A stretch of 7,168 nt of DNA from Pyramidobacter sp. (lineage in GTDB: Bacteria; Synergistota; Synergistia; Synergistales; Dethiosulfovibrionaceae): positions 1 through 7,168 of the forward strand of contig JAEEUD010000092.1 of assembly GCA_016286835.1 (NCBI GenBank). Direction: 5' to 3'. The notes under the pieces were generated by a model. That model was not told the origin of the DNA and made no database searches. It worked only from the letters and a program-made list of their open reading frames with translations. The translations under genes were made by a program, and so were the position numbers. This document shows, one piece after another, positions 1 through 5,843 of the stretch; position 1 is the first letter of the stretch; each line of letters begins with the position of its first letter.

Positions 1-977
1 GACAGAAGCTGCCGATTTTCTCGGCTTCTGGTCTGCCGCATAACCGCATGGCCGCCCAGCTGGCCCGTCAGGCTAACGTTATCGGCGGCGGCAGCGAGAA
101 GTTCGCCGTCGTCTTTGCTGCCATGGGCATCACGTTTGAAGAAGCCTCGTTCTTCATGGAGGACTTCCGCAAAACAGGCGCCCTTGACCGCACCGTCATG
201 TTCGTCAATCTTGCCAACGACCCCGCCATTGAGCGTATCTTCACGCCCAAGTTGGCGCTGACCGCTGCTGAGTATCTGGCCTTTGAGAAGAACATGCACG
301 TGCTCGTCATCCTCACTGACTTGACGAACTACTGCGAAGCTCTCCGCGAGATTTCGGCTGCTCGTAAGGAAGTTCCCGGCCGCCGCGGCTATCCCGGCTA
401 CCTTTACACCGACCTTGCGACGATGTACGAGCGCGCCGGCCGCGTCAAGGGCAGCACGGGCTCGATTACGCAGGTTCCCATTCTCACCATGCCCGAGGAC
501 GACAAGACCCACCCGATCCCCGACCTTACCGGCTACATCACCGAAGGTCAGATCATCCTCAGCCGTTCGCTGCACCACAACGGCATCTATCCGCCCGTTG
601 ACGTTATGCCCTCGCTGTCGCGACTGAAAGACAAGGGTATCGGCGAAGGCAAGACCCGCGAGGACCATGCCGACCTGATGAACCAGCTCTTCGCTGCCTA
701 CTCACGCGGTAAGGAAGCCAAGGAACTGGCCGTCATCCTCGGCGATGGCGCCCTCAGTGAGGACGACAAGGCGTTCGCCCGCTTCGCGACGCGCTTTGAG
801 GACGAGTACGTCCGTCAGGGCGAGTACACCAACCGCACGATCGAGCAGACGCTGGCCCTCGGCTGGCAGCTCCTCAACATCGTTCCCGTCAAGGAACTCA
901 AGCGCGTGAAGGACAAGTACATCCAGAAGTACCTGATGCCGCTGAAGGAAAAAGCTGAAAACGCGGACAAGGCGTAA
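1..977 (+). CDS. atpB: V-type (A/V-type) ATP synthase subunit B, 5'-truncated
   Basis: Subunit B is the non-catalytic nucleotide-binding subunit that alternates with catalytic subunit A in the A3B3 head of the cytoplasmic V1/A1 sector. The frame is open from the left edge (first full codon at 3), so the ATG at 48 is internal: the residues before it read [15 protein letters not shown], a conserved block of this family. The visible part is 324 residues; family members are about 460, so roughly 140 N-terminal residues lie outside the window. Other hallmarks are [20 protein letters not shown] and the [15 protein letters not shown] stretch. The Arg of SLSRL (codon 621-623) aligns with the arginine finger that completes the A-B catalytic site. 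As expected for B, no classical Walker A loop is seen. Subunit D follows after 15 bases, so the two are co-transcribed. The family call is very secure; symbols vary (atpB, ntpB). Confidence 0.97.
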   Translation, partial: QKLPIFSASGLPHNRMAAQLARQANVIGGGSEKFAVVFAAMGITFEEASFFMEDFRKTGALDRTVMFVNLANDPAIERIFTPKLALTAAEYLAFEKNMHVLVILTDLTNYCEALREISAARKEVPGRRGYPGYLYTDLATMYERAGRVKGSTGSITQVPILTMPEDDKTHPIPDLTGYITEGQIILSRSLHHNGIYPPVDVMPSLSRLKDKGIGEGKTREDHADLMNQLFAAYSRGKEAKELAVILGDGALSEDDKAFARFATRFEDEYVRQGEYTNRTIEQTLALGWQLLNIVPVKELKRVKDKYIQKYLMPLKEKAENADKA

Positions 978-983
978 GGGAGG
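978..983 (+). promoter_or_regulatory. Ribosome binding site of V-ATPase subunit D
   Basis: GGGAGG directly follows the subunit B stop and lies 9 bases before the ATG at 993. It fixes the start of subunit D and supports co-translation with B. Confidence 0.8.
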
Positions 984-992
984 CGACCGGCT

Positions 993-1616
993 ATGGCACG
1001 TGTGAACGTGAACCCGAACCGAATGGAGCTTTCCCGGCTCAAGAAACGTCTCGCCGTGGCGATCCGCGGACACAAGCTGCTCAAGGACAAGCAGGATGCC
1101 CTGATCAAGGCTTTCCTTGAAAAAGCGCGCGCAGTCAAAGCTGCCCGCGAGAAAGTCGAAAATGAGCTCGTCTCGTGCTACCATGGTTTTCTCATGGCCC
1201 GCGCTCAGACTTTGCCCGCGATGCTCGAAGAAGCCCTGATGATCTCGGGCAGCACCTGCACCCTTGACGTGAAAACGCGCAACGTGATGAGCGTCATCGT
1301 GCCCGAATACGAAGTCCATCAGGAAGGCAGCACTTTCAACTACGGCATGGCGACCACCCCCGCCAGCCTGGACGTGGCGCTGGAAGACTTTTCCAAGGTC
1401 ATTCCCAGCCTGCTCCAGCTTGCCGCCGATGAAAAGGCCGTTGCCCTGATGTCGACCGAGATCGAGCGCACGCGCCGCCGCGTCAACGCGCTGGAGCACG
1501 TCATGATCCCCAACTATGCCGAGACCATCAAATACATCTCGATGAAGCTGGACGAGCAGGCCCGCTCCACTACGAGCCAGCTGATGAAAGTCAAGGAGAT
1601 CGTCAGCAAGCATTAA
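993..1616 (+). CDS. atpD: V-type (A/V-type) ATP synthase subunit D (rotor stalk)
   Basis: Subunit D is the central rotor shaft, a long antiparallel helical pair that turns inside the A3B3 head and couples it to the membrane ring. The 207-residue length is normal for the family. The N-terminal block NPNRMELSRLKKRLAVAIRG, followed by HKLLKDKQDALI, is the family signature. The C-terminal block RRRVNALEHVMIPNYAETIK is equally typical and forms the other half of the coiled coil. The middle (about residues 80-150) is less conserved, as expected. The ATG at 993 has a good ribosome binding site and places the signature at residues 7-26. The gene follows subunit B by 15 bases and is the last gene of the operon, because a strong terminator starts 21 bases after its stop. 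The symbol is by analogy (atpD/ntpD); it is not the F-type beta subunit, which shares the name atpD. Confidence 0.96.
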   Translation: MARVNVNPNRMELSRLKKRLAVAIRGHKLLKDKQDALIKAFLEKARAVKAAREKVENELVSCYHGFLMARAQTLPAMLEEALMISGSTCTLDVKTRNVMSVIVPEYEVHQEGSTFNYGMATTPASLDVALEDFSKVIPSLLQLAADEKAVALMSTEIERTRRRVNALEHVMIPNYAETIKYISMKLDEQARSTTSQLMKVKEIVSKH

Positions 1617-1637
1617 GCGGCGAAAATCATGCAGCAT

Positions 1638-1674
1638 AAAAAGCTGCCCGTCGGAAATGACGGGCGGCTTTTTT
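1638..1674 (+). terminator. Intrinsic terminator of the V-ATPase operon
   Basis: The arm AGCTGCCCGTC (1642-1652) pairs with GACGGGCGGCT (1659-1669) with one G-U pair and a six-base loop. A run of six T follows, and the A-run before the arm extends the pairing. It lies just past the subunit D stop. Confidence 0.93.
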
Positions 1675-1704
1675 GCTGTTCGATCCTATATGACAAATGA
1701 GCCT

Positions 1705-1733
1705 TTGTGTTTTTCACGCGAGACTCGTATAAT
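1705..1733 (+). promoter_or_regulatory. Sigma-70-type promoter of the rluD unit
   Basis: TTGTGT (1705-1710), a 17-base spacer and a perfect TATAAT (1728-1733) lie just beyond the ATPase terminator. The predicted transcript start is near 1740, giving a leader of about 25 bases to the ATG at 1765. The -35 box is weak (first three bases match). Confidence 0.7.
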
Positions 1734-1754
1734 TGTGGCAAATGTTGATTGCGT

Positions 1755-1761
1755 GGTGATC
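1755..1761 (+). promoter_or_regulatory. Shine-Dalgarno extension that sets the rluD start
   Basis: GGTGATC matches the downstream half of the full complement of the 16S rRNA tail (AAAGGAGGTGATCC). Aligned this way, the core falls about 8 bases before the ATG at 1765, so spacing is normal although no GGAGG is present. In-frame GTG codons at 1753 and 1756 are alternative starts. Confidence 0.5.
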
Positions 1762-1764
1762 GGG

Positions 1765-2712
1765 ATGAGCGAAAACGAAACATTGGAGCGATATGAGCTG
1801 ATCGTGCCGAAGGACGAGGACGGGACGCGGCTCGATTTGTTTGTTGCCGGCGAGCTGTCTGTGTCGCGGAGCCGCGTGCAGAAACTGATCGAGGGTGGAG
1901 CTGTCGTTTCGCCTGGAGTGAAAAAGATACGTGCGGCACTGCGTGTACAGGACGGACAGACTTTTGTCGTAACGTTACCGCAGGCTCGGCCGTCGCGGAT
2001 CGAGCCGCAGAAGGTGCCTTTCGACGTCGTCTATGAGGACTCGCATGTGATCGTCGTCAACAAGCCAGCCGGCGTGGTCGTCCACCCAGGGGCCGGGCGT
2101 CCTGACAACACGCTTGTCAACGGATTGATGGAGCGTTTCCCGGAGATCGGCAAAATCGGCGACGCCGTGCGCCCCGGCATCGTGCACAGGCTCGATGTTG
2201 GAACGAGCGGCCTGATGGTCGTAGCGCGGAGTGACGAGGCGTTCGCTGGGCTGACGAAAGCGTTTGCCGAACACGAAGTGCTGAAGGAATATCTGGGACT
2301 CGGCGTCGGTGCCCTGCGCGCGAAAGAGGGCACGATCGATGCCCCGATCGGCCGCGATCCCCACAATCGCCTGAAGATGTGCGTGACCTGGGACGGGCGT
2401 GAGGCGGTGACAGACTACACGGTCCTGTGGACGCGCGCGCGTTATAACCTGATCAAAGTGAGGCTGCACACGGGGCGCACGCACCAGATCCGCGTGCATA
2501 TGCGCGCGCTGGGGTGTTCGCTCGACGGCGATACGCTCTACGGACCAAAGGATCCGGCGCAGCACATCCTCAAGGATCGCGTGTTCCTGCATTCGTGGCA
2601 TCTGGGCTTTGCACATCCGGTGACAGGGGAGTGGCTGGAATTCCGTGCGCCGTTGCCGCAAGAGCTTGTCGAGGCTTTGCGTGTGCCACTGGCGCAGGCT
2701 GAGGAGCGATAA
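1765..2712 (+). CDS. rluD: RluA/RluD-family 23S rRNA pseudouridine synthase
   Basis: The enzyme isomerises specific uridines to pseudouridine in RNA. RluD itself modifies helix 69 of 23S rRNA, but the exact target here is inferred. The product is 315 residues (E. coli RluD is 326). An S4 RNA-binding domain covers about residues 15-75 (DGTRLDLFVAG, SRSRVQKLIEGGAV). The catalytic domain follows, with NKPAGVVVHPG and the motif HRLDVGTSGL, whose Asp144 (codon 2194-2196) is the catalytic aspartate. The C-terminal VRLHTGRTHQIRVHM block is also typical. The frame stays open up to an ATG at 1657, but that codon lies inside the upstream terminator and before the promoter, so I start at 1765. The stop overlaps the ribosome binding site of the next gene. 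RluA or RluC-like specificity cannot be excluded, and rluD is the nearest symbol. Confidence 0.93.
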   Translation: MSENETLERYELIVPKDEDGTRLDLFVAGELSVSRSRVQKLIEGGAVVSPGVKKIRAALRVQDGQTFVVTLPQARPSRIEPQKVPFDVVYEDSHVIVVNKPAGVVVHPGAGRPDNTLVNGLMERFPEIGKIGDAVRPGIVHRLDVGTSGLMVVARSDEAFAGLTKAFAEHEVLKEYLGLGVGALRAKEGTIDAPIGRDPHNRLKMCVTWDGREAVTDYTVLWTRARYNLIKVRLHTGRTHQIRVHMRALGCSLDGDTLYGPKDPAQHILKDRVFLHSWHLGFAHPVTGEWLEFRAPLPQELVEALRVPLAQAEER

Positions 2713-2717
2713 GGAGG
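2711..2717 (+). promoter_or_regulatory. Ribosome binding site overlapping the rluD stop codon
   Basis: AAGGAGG, a near-ideal site, contains the last two bases of the rluD TAA and lies 7 bases before the ATG at 2725. This geometry suggests translational coupling of the two genes. Confidence 0.85.
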
Positions 2718-2724
2718 CGCGGAC

Positions 2725-3015
2725 ATGTTTTTGATTCGCGGATACGGTTTTATGCTGGCGATGGGCGTATATTTCCTTGGCATGTTCGCGGCTTTGTGCC
2801 TGTTCGGCGACGGAATGGACGAACGCGGACAGGTGAAACTGATCTTCTGCGCTCACGCGCTGCTGACTGTGCTTGATATGGTGCTGCTGATGTGGCTCAA
2901 CCGCCGCAGTGTAAAACATACGGTTTGCGGAGCTCCCGCTCAGTTTTTCATGATCGCGCTTGGCCTGATCATGGCCGGCGTGCTGTGGTGGGCGTTTCGC
3001 GGAGTATTTGCCTAG
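2725..3015 (+). CDS. Small three-helix membrane protein of unknown function
   Basis: I do not recognise this 96-residue protein. It shows three hydrophobic stretches long enough to span the membrane: about residues 9-28, 38-58 and 72-91. The first loop is acidic (GDGMDERG) and the second is basic (NRRSVKH). By the positive-inside rule this predicts a cytoplasmic N-terminus and second loop, with the C-terminus outside. Two Trp sit together near the end (LWWAF). There is no signal peptide cleavage site, catalytic motif or metal-binding cluster to suggest a job. The start is well supported by an ideal ribosome binding site that overlaps the rluD stop, so it is very likely a real gene translated from the rluD transcript. 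Coupling to rluD does not prove a shared function. Confidence 0.8.
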   Translation: MFLIRGYGFMLAMGVYFLGMFAALCLFGDGMDERGQVKLIFCAHALLTVLDMVLLMWLNRRSVKHTVCGAPAQFFMIALGLIMAGVLWWAFRGVFA

Positions 3016-3027
3016 TCCGGAAAAGTT

Positions 3028-3075
3028 AAAAGGCCGCTTTTGCCGTTGATGAAAACACGGCAGAAGCGGCTTTTT
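3028..3075. terminator. Bidirectional terminator between convergent units
   Basis: The arms at 3028-3045 and 3058-3075 pair over 18 positions with two G-U wobbles and a 12-base loop. On the plus strand GAAGCGGC is followed by five T, ending the rluD unit. On the minus strand the arm runs into CCTTTTAACTTTT, ending rqcH transcription 27 bases past its stop. Confidence 0.9.
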
Positions 3076-3101
3076 GATGAGTACAAAAGGTTTGTAGGAA
3101 G

Positions 3102-4742
3102 TCAGCGCACGATCTCTTTCCAGTCGTCGCGTCCGGCGAGGACAGTGCGCGGGCGCTTGTAGGTGACGTTCGCCGGACCGGCGCCGGCGATGTGGCGCAC
3201 CTGCTTTTTTTCGGTGTAGTCGATGACCGACGACGGCGCATCGCATTCACTGTAATGCAGGGCCAGCGATGCGGCGGCGCGGACAGCCTGATTCAGTTCT
3301 TCGGGATCGGCAGGCGGGTTTTTGAGGATGACGTGCGAGCCCGGGAACTCGTGGACGTGGAACCAGAGATCGTCCGGCGCTGCTTCCTGGAACGTGACAT
3401 AACGGTTGCCGCGTTCATTGAGACCTACGAGGATCAGACTTTCCCCCAGCGTAAAACGCAGGTGCGGCGGCAGCGGCTTTTTTACCTTGCGGGAGCTCTG
3501 CGTCTTTTGCCGTGAAACGTCGGTGTACTGACTGGCGATCTGCTCGCAGACTTCGGTCAGCTTCTCGACGCTGTTTACGCGGCGAAGGTTGGCTTCGAGC
3601 GAGGCGATGTCGGCCAGCTCGTTTTGCAGCGCGGAAGTCTGTTCTTTTACGGCGCTGACGTCGGCGCGGTATTTCTGGTATTTCTTAAAATAGGCCTGCG
3701 CGTTACCCTGCAGGTCGAGTGCAGGATTGAGACGTACCGTTACGGTCTTTTCGCCCTCTGCGTCCCAGTAGGAGAGTGTTGCGCTTTCCTGGCGCGAGTT
3801 TACTTTGCCGAAATTCTGGATCAGCGCTTCGCCGGCAATTCGGTACTGATCACAGTTTTCGGCCTTTTCGATCTGACTGAGCAGGCCTTCCATGTGTTTG
3901 ACGCGGCGTCCGCGAGCGCGGTCGAGGATCTTGAAGGCCTTCGCGGCGATATTTCGTGCGGCACGCTGTTCGAGCGCCCCGGCGATGTAGCCGCGGCAAA
4001 ACGCCAGTCCGTCCTTCTGGGCGTCGTCCGCACCCGGCAGCGCGGCACCGAGTGCTGTCAGATAATTGCCGAGGCGCTGAAAGGTTACTGTTTCGCCAAA
4101 GAGTGCGCGGCGCACGAGTTCTTCATTACCGTCTTCCAGTTCGCCGTTCAGGCGCGCAGCGGCGACTTTGCCCAATCCGCGCGGTCTGCGCAGAAAATCG
4201 TGCAGCTCGGCGCTGCTCATCGACCTGTCGGCGCAGAGGCCCTCGAACGGCGGCGGCGGTGAGTAGGGCACGCCGGGAACGATCGTGCGGTACCGGTTGA
4301 CCTCAGGGTAGACGTGTTTGGCCGCTTCGACGATCATGCCGTTTTCGTCGGTCAGCAGTGCGTTGCTCATGCGCCCTGTCAGCTCGAGCACGAGTGTTGT
4401 CTCCTTACTGACGCCGCCGCCGACGAAACGCTGGAATTTTAAAAAGAGCACCCGATCGCAGGGGGCGCATGATACGTCTGTCATCGCTCCGCCGCCGAAA
4501 TGCCGCTGTAAACCGAGCGCGAACGGGGTTTTCACGCTCTGGACCCGCAGTTCGCGCAGATCGTTCGGCGTGATCGAGCAGATGCCGAAAATTTCGGGAT
4601 TCCACGTGAAAAAGAGCGAGCCTTTGTTCTTGAAGGTCAGTACGCACCAGTCGCTTCCGGCCTCGACTCGCTGCAGCTGACAGCTGCAGTATTCGCGAAG
4701 CTCGGGAACGAGTGCGGCGACCAGTTCCGGTCCGTAATTCAT
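3102..4742 (-). CDS. rqcH: RqcH / NFACT-family ribosome quality-control protein
   Basis: Bacterial RqcH binds obstructed 50S subunits carrying peptidyl-tRNA and adds a C-terminal alanine tail using tRNA-Ala, marking the nascent chain for degradation. The 546-residue length fits (B. subtilis RqcH is about 570). NFACT-N spans about residues 1-165 and includes Asp96-Arg97 (CDRVLFLKF), matching the DR pair needed for tRNA-Ala binding in B. subtilis RqcH. A helix-hairpin-helix region covers about 170-250. A charged coiled-coil middle domain covers about 260-430 and holds the typical NAQAYFKKYQKYR. NFACT-R is at about 430-546, with DDLWFHVHEFPGSHVILK and TEKKQVRHIAGAGPANVTY. The ATG is set by AGGAGAGG six bases upstream. 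Older annotations call such proteins fibronectin-binding (FbpA), a less likely primary role. It is divergent from the tRNA operon, which starts with tRNA-Ala. Confidence 0.95.
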   Translation of the reverse strand: MNYGPELVAALVPELREYCSCQLQRVEAGSDWCVLTFKNKGSLFFTWNPEIFGICSITPNDLRELRVQSVKTPFALGLQRHFGGGAMTDVSCAPCDRVLFLKFQRFVGGGVSKETTLVLELTGRMSNALLTDENGMIVEAAKHVYPEVNRYRTIVPGVPYSPPPPFEGLCADRSMSSAELHDFLRRPRGLGKVAAARLNGELEDGNEELVRRALFGETVTFQRLGNYLTALGAALPGADDAQKDGLAFCRGYIAGALEQRAARNIAAKAFKILDRARGRRVKHMEGLLSQIEKAENCDQYRIAGEALIQNFGKVNSRQESATLSYWDAEGEKTVTVRLNPALDLQGNAQAYFKKYQKYRADVSAVKEQTSALQNELADIASLEANLRRVNSVEKLTEVCEQIASQYTDVSRQKTQSSRKVKKPLPPHLRFTLGESLILVGLNERGNRYVTFQEAAPDDLWFHVHEFPGSHVILKNPPADPEELNQAVRAAASLALHYSECDAPSSVIDYTEKKQVRHIAGAGPANVTYKRPRTVLAGRDDWKEIVR

Positions 4743-4748
4743 GATGAA

Positions 4749-4756
4749 CCTCTCCT
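4749..4756 (-). promoter_or_regulatory. Ribosome binding site of rqcH
   Basis: On the minus strand AGGAGAGG ends six bases before the ATG at 4742 and decides that start. Confidence 0.82.
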
Positions 4757-4791
4757 GTAAAATGAAGCGGAATAGTTTTGTTGGCTAATCC

Positions 4792-4819
4792 ATTATCTCA
4801 GAAATTCGCCCCTTGACAA
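4792..4819 (-). promoter_or_regulatory. Promoter of rqcH
   Basis: On the minus strand TTGTCA (4819-4814) and GATAAT (4797-4792) are 16 bases apart; each matches five of six consensus bases. The predicted start is near 4785, giving a leader of about 43 bases. Its -35 box occupies the same bases as the -35 box of the tRNA promoter. Confidence 0.68.
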
Positions 4820-4841
4820 GATGAAGATGAAAGGATAGAAT
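4813..4841 (+). promoter_or_regulatory. Promoter of the tRNA operon
   Basis: A perfect TTGACA (4813-4818), an optimal 17-base spacer and TAGAAT (4836-4841, five of six) lie about 20 bases before the first tRNA. A C-rich stretch (ACCCC) follows the -10 box, as in many growth-rate-controlled stable RNA promoters; the regulatory meaning here is inference. Confidence 0.85.
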
Positions 4842-4861
4842 ACCCCTTGTGCTGGTTACGA

Positions 4862-4937
4862 GGGGCTGTGGCGCAGTTGGGAGCGCGATTCGTTCGCAAC
4901 GAATAGGTCGAGGGTTCGAATCCCTTCAGCTCCACCA
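4862..4937 (+). tRNA. tRNA-Ala (anticodon CGC)
   Basis: A complete 76-base cloverleaf with encoded CCA. The anticodon CGC is at 4895-4897 in the loop TTCGCAA. Acceptor arms GGGGCTG and CAGCTCC pair with a G3-U70 wobble, the universal alanine identity element. The T arm is GAGGG-TTCGAAT-CCCTT. It reads GCG codons and is the first gene of the operon. Confidence 0.97.
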
Positions 4938-4950
4938 TGTACTCTCAATA

Positions 4951-5028
4951 CGGGGTGTAGCGCAGTCTGGTTAGCGCACCTGCTTTGGGAGCAGGGGGTC
5001 GAAGGTTCGAATCCTTTCACCCCGACCA
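4951..5028 (+). tRNA. tRNA-Pro (anticodon TGG)
   Basis: A complete cloverleaf of 78 bases with encoded CCA. The anticodon TGG is at 4986-4988 between stems CCTGC and GCAGG. Acceptor arms CGGGGTG and CACCCCG give the C1-G72 pair characteristic of bacterial tRNA-Pro. Confidence 0.97.
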
Positions 5029-5042
5029 ACAGCAAGAGGCGT

Positions 5043-5118
5043 GCGGAAATAGCTCAATTGGTAGAGCACTAGCCTTCCAAGCTGGGGGTTGCGGGTTCGA
5101 GTCCCGTTTTCCGCTCCA
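5043..5118 (+). tRNA. tRNA-Gly (anticodon TCC)
   Basis: A complete 76-base cloverleaf with encoded CCA. The anticodon TCC is at 5076-5078. The acceptor GCGGAAA pairs with TTTCCGC, and the discriminator base is T, as usual for bacterial tRNA-Gly. Confidence 0.97.
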
Positions 5119-5127
5119 ATATTCCGT

Positions 5128-5204
5128 GCGCCGGTAGCTCAGTCGGATAGAGCAACGGCCTTCTAAGCCGTGGGCCACGGGTTCGAATCCTGTCCGGCGC
5201 GCCA
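5128..5204 (+). tRNA. tRNA-Arg (anticodon TCT)
   Basis: A complete 77-base cloverleaf with encoded CCA. The anticodon TCT is at 5162-5164 between stems ACGGC and GCCGT; the acceptor GCGCCGG pairs with CCGGCGC. It reads AGA and probably AGG codons. Confidence 0.97.
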
Positions 5205-5236
5205 TTTTATTGGGACGGACAACATTAGTGCAATAT

Positions 5237-5314
5237 GGTGGGTGTAGCTCAGCTGGTTAGAGCGGAGGATTGTGGATCCTCAGGCCGAGAGTTCGAATCT
5301 CTTTACCCACCCCA
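5237..5314 (+). tRNA. tRNA-His (anticodon GTG)
   Basis: A complete cloverleaf with encoded CCA and anticodon GTG at 5272-5274. The extra G(-1) typical of tRNA-His is encoded at 5237, opposite the discriminator C73 at 5311. The acceptor GTGGGTG (5238-5244) pairs with TACCCAC. It follows an unusually long 32-base spacer after tRNA-Arg. Confidence 0.97.
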
Positions 5315-5319
5315 TTTAC

Positions 5320-5395
5320 GGATCGTTAGCTCAATTGGCAGAGCATCTGACTCTTAATCAGAGGGTTACAGGTTCGATTCCTGTACGATCCACCA
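5320..5395 (+). tRNA. tRNA-Lys (anticodon CTT), copy 1
   Basis: A complete 76-base cloverleaf with encoded CCA and anticodon CTT at 5353-5355. The acceptor GGATCGT pairs with ACGATCC. It is the first member of a tandem pair. Confidence 0.97.
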
Positions 5396-5400
5396 TTTAT

Positions 5401-5476
5401 GGATCATTAGCTCAATTGGCAGAGCATCTGACTCTTAATCAGAGGGTTACAGGTTCGATTCCTGTATGATCCACCA
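5401..5476 (+). tRNA. tRNA-Lys (anticodon CTT), copy 2
   Basis: It is identical to copy 1 except at two acceptor positions that pair with each other: position 6 (A at 5406 instead of G) and position 67 (T at 5467 instead of C). The anticodon CTT is at 5434-5436 and CCA is encoded. Folding is therefore fully kept. Confidence 0.97.
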
Positions 5477-5488
5477 TTCAGAATCAAC

Positions 5489-5514
5489 CCGGCCTGACGA
5501 AGGCCGGTTTTTTT
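5489..5514 (+). terminator. Intrinsic terminator after the second tRNA-Lys
   Basis: CCGGCCT (5489-5495) and AGGCCGG (5501-5507) form a perfect GC-rich stem with loop GACGA, followed by seven T. It lies 12 bases past the second tRNA-Lys and only 14 bases before tRNA-Leu. Confidence 0.92.
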
Positions 5515-5528
5515 ATCTCAATCTGCCG

Positions 5529-5613
5529 GCGAGGGTGGCGAAATTGGTAAACGCGCCAGACTTAGGATCTGGTACCTTCGGGTTTAGGGGTTCGAGTCCC
5601 CTCCTTCGCACCA
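5529..5613 (+). tRNA. tRNA-Leu (anticodon TAG)
   Basis: A class II tRNA of 85 bases with encoded CCA. The anticodon TAG is at 5563-5565 between CCAGA and TCTGG. The long variable arm (TACC-TTC-GGGT) is typical of leucine. Acceptor arms GCGAGGG and CCTTCGC pair with one G-U. It sits directly behind a terminator with no recognisable promoter of its own. Confidence 0.97.
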
Positions 5614-5650
5614 ATATTCCTGTTTGTGTTGATAATCTTCTTGCGAGTAT

Positions 5651-5691
5651 AAATCGCTCTTTTCGTGTAAAACGCGAAAAAGAGCGATTTT
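5651..5691 (+). terminator. Probable intrinsic terminator after tRNA-Leu
   Basis: AAATCGCTCTTTTCG (5651-5665) pairs with the arm ending AAAGAGCGATTT (to 5690) with one bulged A. The trailing T run is short and interrupted (TTTTGTATT), so termination may be less efficient than at the other hairpins. Confidence 0.75.
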
Positions 5692-5829
5692 GTATTAATC
5701 CGTTTGTAAAAGGTTTATGAAAACTCCCTCCAAGCAGAAGGAGATTTCGCGGGGACATGGCGAAATACTGGAAATCGAGGGTATGCCTCGCATTCGCTGG
5801 GGTGTCTTGTAAGGTAGAATGATCGGTAG
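5692..5829. other. Intergenic stretch with two small hairpins, no confident gene
   Basis: There is no clear gene here. ATTTCGC (5744-5750) and GCGAAAT (5760-5766) form a perfect 7-bp inverted repeat with a nine-base loop. Ten bases on, CGAGG (5776-5780) and CCTCG (5786-5790) form a second hairpin. A 31-codon open frame at 5717-5812 runs through both but has only a weak, too-close AAGG before its ATG. No copy of the tRNA-Leu 3' end, which would mark an integration site, is visible. Confidence 0.5.
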
Positions 5830-5835
5830 TATAAT
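5807..5835 (+). promoter_or_regulatory. Promoter of the pilin-like operon
   Basis: TTGTAA (5807-5812), a 17-base spacer and a perfect TATAAT (5830-5835). The predicted transcript start is near 5842, giving a leader of about 140 bases before the TTG start at 5984. Confidence 0.68.
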
Positions 5836-5843
5836 AAACAAAT

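Larger units (their letters stand above)
5315..5476 (+). repeat. Tandem 81-bp duplication carrying tRNA-Lys
   Basis: Units 5315-5395 and 5396-5476 each contain a five-base spacer and a complete tRNA-Lys(CTT). They differ at three positions only (5319/5400, 5325/5406, 5386/5467), all of them transitions from G or C in unit 1 to A or T in unit 2. Confidence 0.95.

Noticed and set aside
48..50. ATG at 48 as the start of V-ATPase subunit B
   Set aside because: The frame continues to the left edge and encodes conserved family residues there, so the ATG is internal.
702..1637. A 311-codon open frame on the minus strand
   Set aside because: It lies antisense across the two clear V-ATPase genes; its length comes from GC-rich codon bias on the opposite strand.
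1657..1764. N-terminal extension of rluD from the ATG at 1657
   Set aside because: The ATG sits in the terminator hairpin and upstream of the promoter, and the S4 domain already starts normally from 1765.
1975..3246. A 423-codon open frame on the minus strand
   Set aside because: It covers rluD, the membrane protein gene, the terminator and the end of rqcH, and its Arg/His-rich translation resembles no protein family.
3624..4262. A 212-codon open frame on the plus strand
   Set aside because: It is antisense to the well-supported rqcH coding frame and has no ribosome binding site or family resemblance.
5017..5205. A 62-codon minus-strand frame reading GFEPVAHGLEGR and RDSNPQPPAWKA
   Set aside because: This is the well-known false protein produced by translating tRNA genes antisense; it spans tRNA-Gly and tRNA-Arg.
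5272..5758. Short frames reading SLAQLAEHLTLNQRVTG (twice), VAKLVNAPDLGSG and RGLEPLNPKVPDPKSG
   Set aside because: These are translations of the tRNA-His, tRNA-Lys and tRNA-Leu genes, a common mis-annotation, not proteins.
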